Below are positions 63,590 through 64,000 of a stretch of 64,000 nucleotides of DNA, one piece after another (within the stretch, counting starts at the first letter, position 1; each line of letters begins with the position of its first letter). Under the pieces are notes generated by a model, which did no database searches, was not told the origin of the DNA, and saw nothing but the letters and a program-made list of their open reading frames with translations. The translations under genes were made by a program, and so were the position numbers. Source of the stretch: Picochlorum sp. 'celeri' (lineage: Eukaryota > Chlorophyta > Trebouxiophyceae); contig JAACMV010000006.1 in NCBI GenBank assembly GCA_010909725.1, forward strand, positions 248,001-312,000, written 5' to 3'.

Positions 63590-64000
63590 ATGGGGGAGAA
63601 TCGAAAGCCGCTGGGAAGTGTTCCTCCAGATCCGAAACAAAGACAAAGGAGCTCCGCGCAAAATGGTGTATTCCATCCAGAACAACTGCAAGGCAACAAA
63701 GTCAGGGCCGGGTTTGAATCAGACTCTGATGTCGATAGCACCTTTGGGAAGGGCTATGGAATGTCTTGCACATTCCTGGACGAATCACTGGATCAAAATA
63801 TGAATTATGTTCCTTCAGCAAGTTTTGATGGAGGGGGAAGTGGAGAACTAGGGACCAGATCAGCTGCTGCCAGTTGTGTAGTGCCCCCTTCTTCTACATC
63901 AGCACTGAGCTGGAGAGTCATGAACACGCACGACTCTCACATCCTTGAATCTGATACGGCAATACATGATCATCCTGAAATTTCAGGTGATCTGCTCGGT
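63590..64000 (+). CDS. 5' part of an unidentified protein (runs off right edge)
   Basis: From the ATG at 63590 the frame stays open to the window end (137 codons): MGENRKPLGSVPPDPKQRQR at the start, then GFESDSDVDSTFGKGYGMS, SFDGGGSGELGTRSAAAS and SALSWRVMNTHDSHILESD. It is polar, rich in S, D, G and P, with no membrane segment or recognised domain. It looks like the disordered N-terminus of a larger, perhaps regulatory, protein. A possible donor (CAGGTGATCT) lies at about 63985, so exon 1 may end there. It is divergent from TBC1D22, 277 bases away. Confidence 0.5.
   Translation, partial: MGENRKPLGSVPPDPKQRQRSSAQNGVFHPEQLQGNKVRAGFESDSDVDSTFGKGYGMSCTFLDESLDQNMNYVPSASFDGGGSGELGTRSAAASCVVPPSSTSALSWRVMNTHDSHILESDTAIHDHPEISGDLLG

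Overview
This window is nuclear DNA from a green-lineage (Viridiplantae) microbe, most likely an alga. Genes are single-copy and eukaryotic, tightly packed on both strands. Some are intronless; the rest carry short GT-AG introns, mostly about 60-130 bases. The plant signature is strong: a UDP-sulfoquinovose synthase, a plastid-type pyruvate dehydrogenase E1-alpha with a transit-like N-terminus, a thylakoid-type TerC protein, two plant-type RelA/SpoT homologs (RSH1-like and RSH2/3-like), and a KIN-beta-gamma SnRK1 subunit (AMPK-beta glycogen-binding domain fused to CBS repeats). The species cannot be named from the sequence alone.

Layout. 1-15.9 kb: MCM-binding protein (cut by the left edge), a NUDIX/phosphohistidine-phosphatase fusion, GDP-L-fucose synthase, a Sec14-like lipid-transfer protein, ALG14, two RSH genes in tandem, and an armadillo-like protein. 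About 16.5-20.9 kb: a DNA transposon of the KDZ (Kyakuja-Dileera-Zisupton) type, with a 1051-residue SWIM-finger transposase and a convergent second ORF. 21.4-34 kb: SQD1, ZMAT2/Snu23, IWS1, a small plastid membrane protein, APS kinase, TerC and eIF4G. 34.97-38.03 kb: a 3,056-bp element with 33-bp terminal inverted repeats and a TTA target-site duplication, resembling PIF/Harbinger, lying between two divergent genes. 38-45.8 kb: a DUF3783-like protein, KIN-beta-gamma, an unusual CDPK, and a trehalose-phosphate phosphatase. 46.4-55.1 kb: a surface and wall block with a membrane-anchored LysM chitin deacetylase, GFAT (which feeds UDP-GlcNAc synthesis) and a beta-helix/proline-rich membrane protein. 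55.3-64 kb: a small coiled-coil protein, a DBP3/RH5-like DEAD-box helicase, PDH E1-alpha, a short-chain dehydrogenase, the MIP18-family Fe-S assembly protein AE7/CIAO2B, a TBC1D22 Rab-GAP, and the start of an unidentified gene running off the right edge.

The genes are mostly unrelated housekeeping functions, as usual for a eukaryotic chromosome. Three local themes stand out: nutrient and energy signalling (two RSH genes, SnRK1 beta-gamma, TPP, CDPK); nucleotide-sugar, glycan and sulfolipid metabolism (GDP-fucose, ALG14, SQD1, GFAT, chitin deacetylase); and two DNA transposons of different superfamilies. The most novel items are the NUDIX-PHPT1 fusion, the cluster of three 16-bp perfect palindromes in a divergent promoter, the two-ORF KDZ element, the TTA-flanked TIR element with a G+C-rich island, the CDPK with a long insertion before its EF-hands, and the anchored LysM chitin deacetylase. 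Exon boundaries were deduced by eye from GT-AG signals, reading phase and remembered family sequences; no transcript data or search was available.
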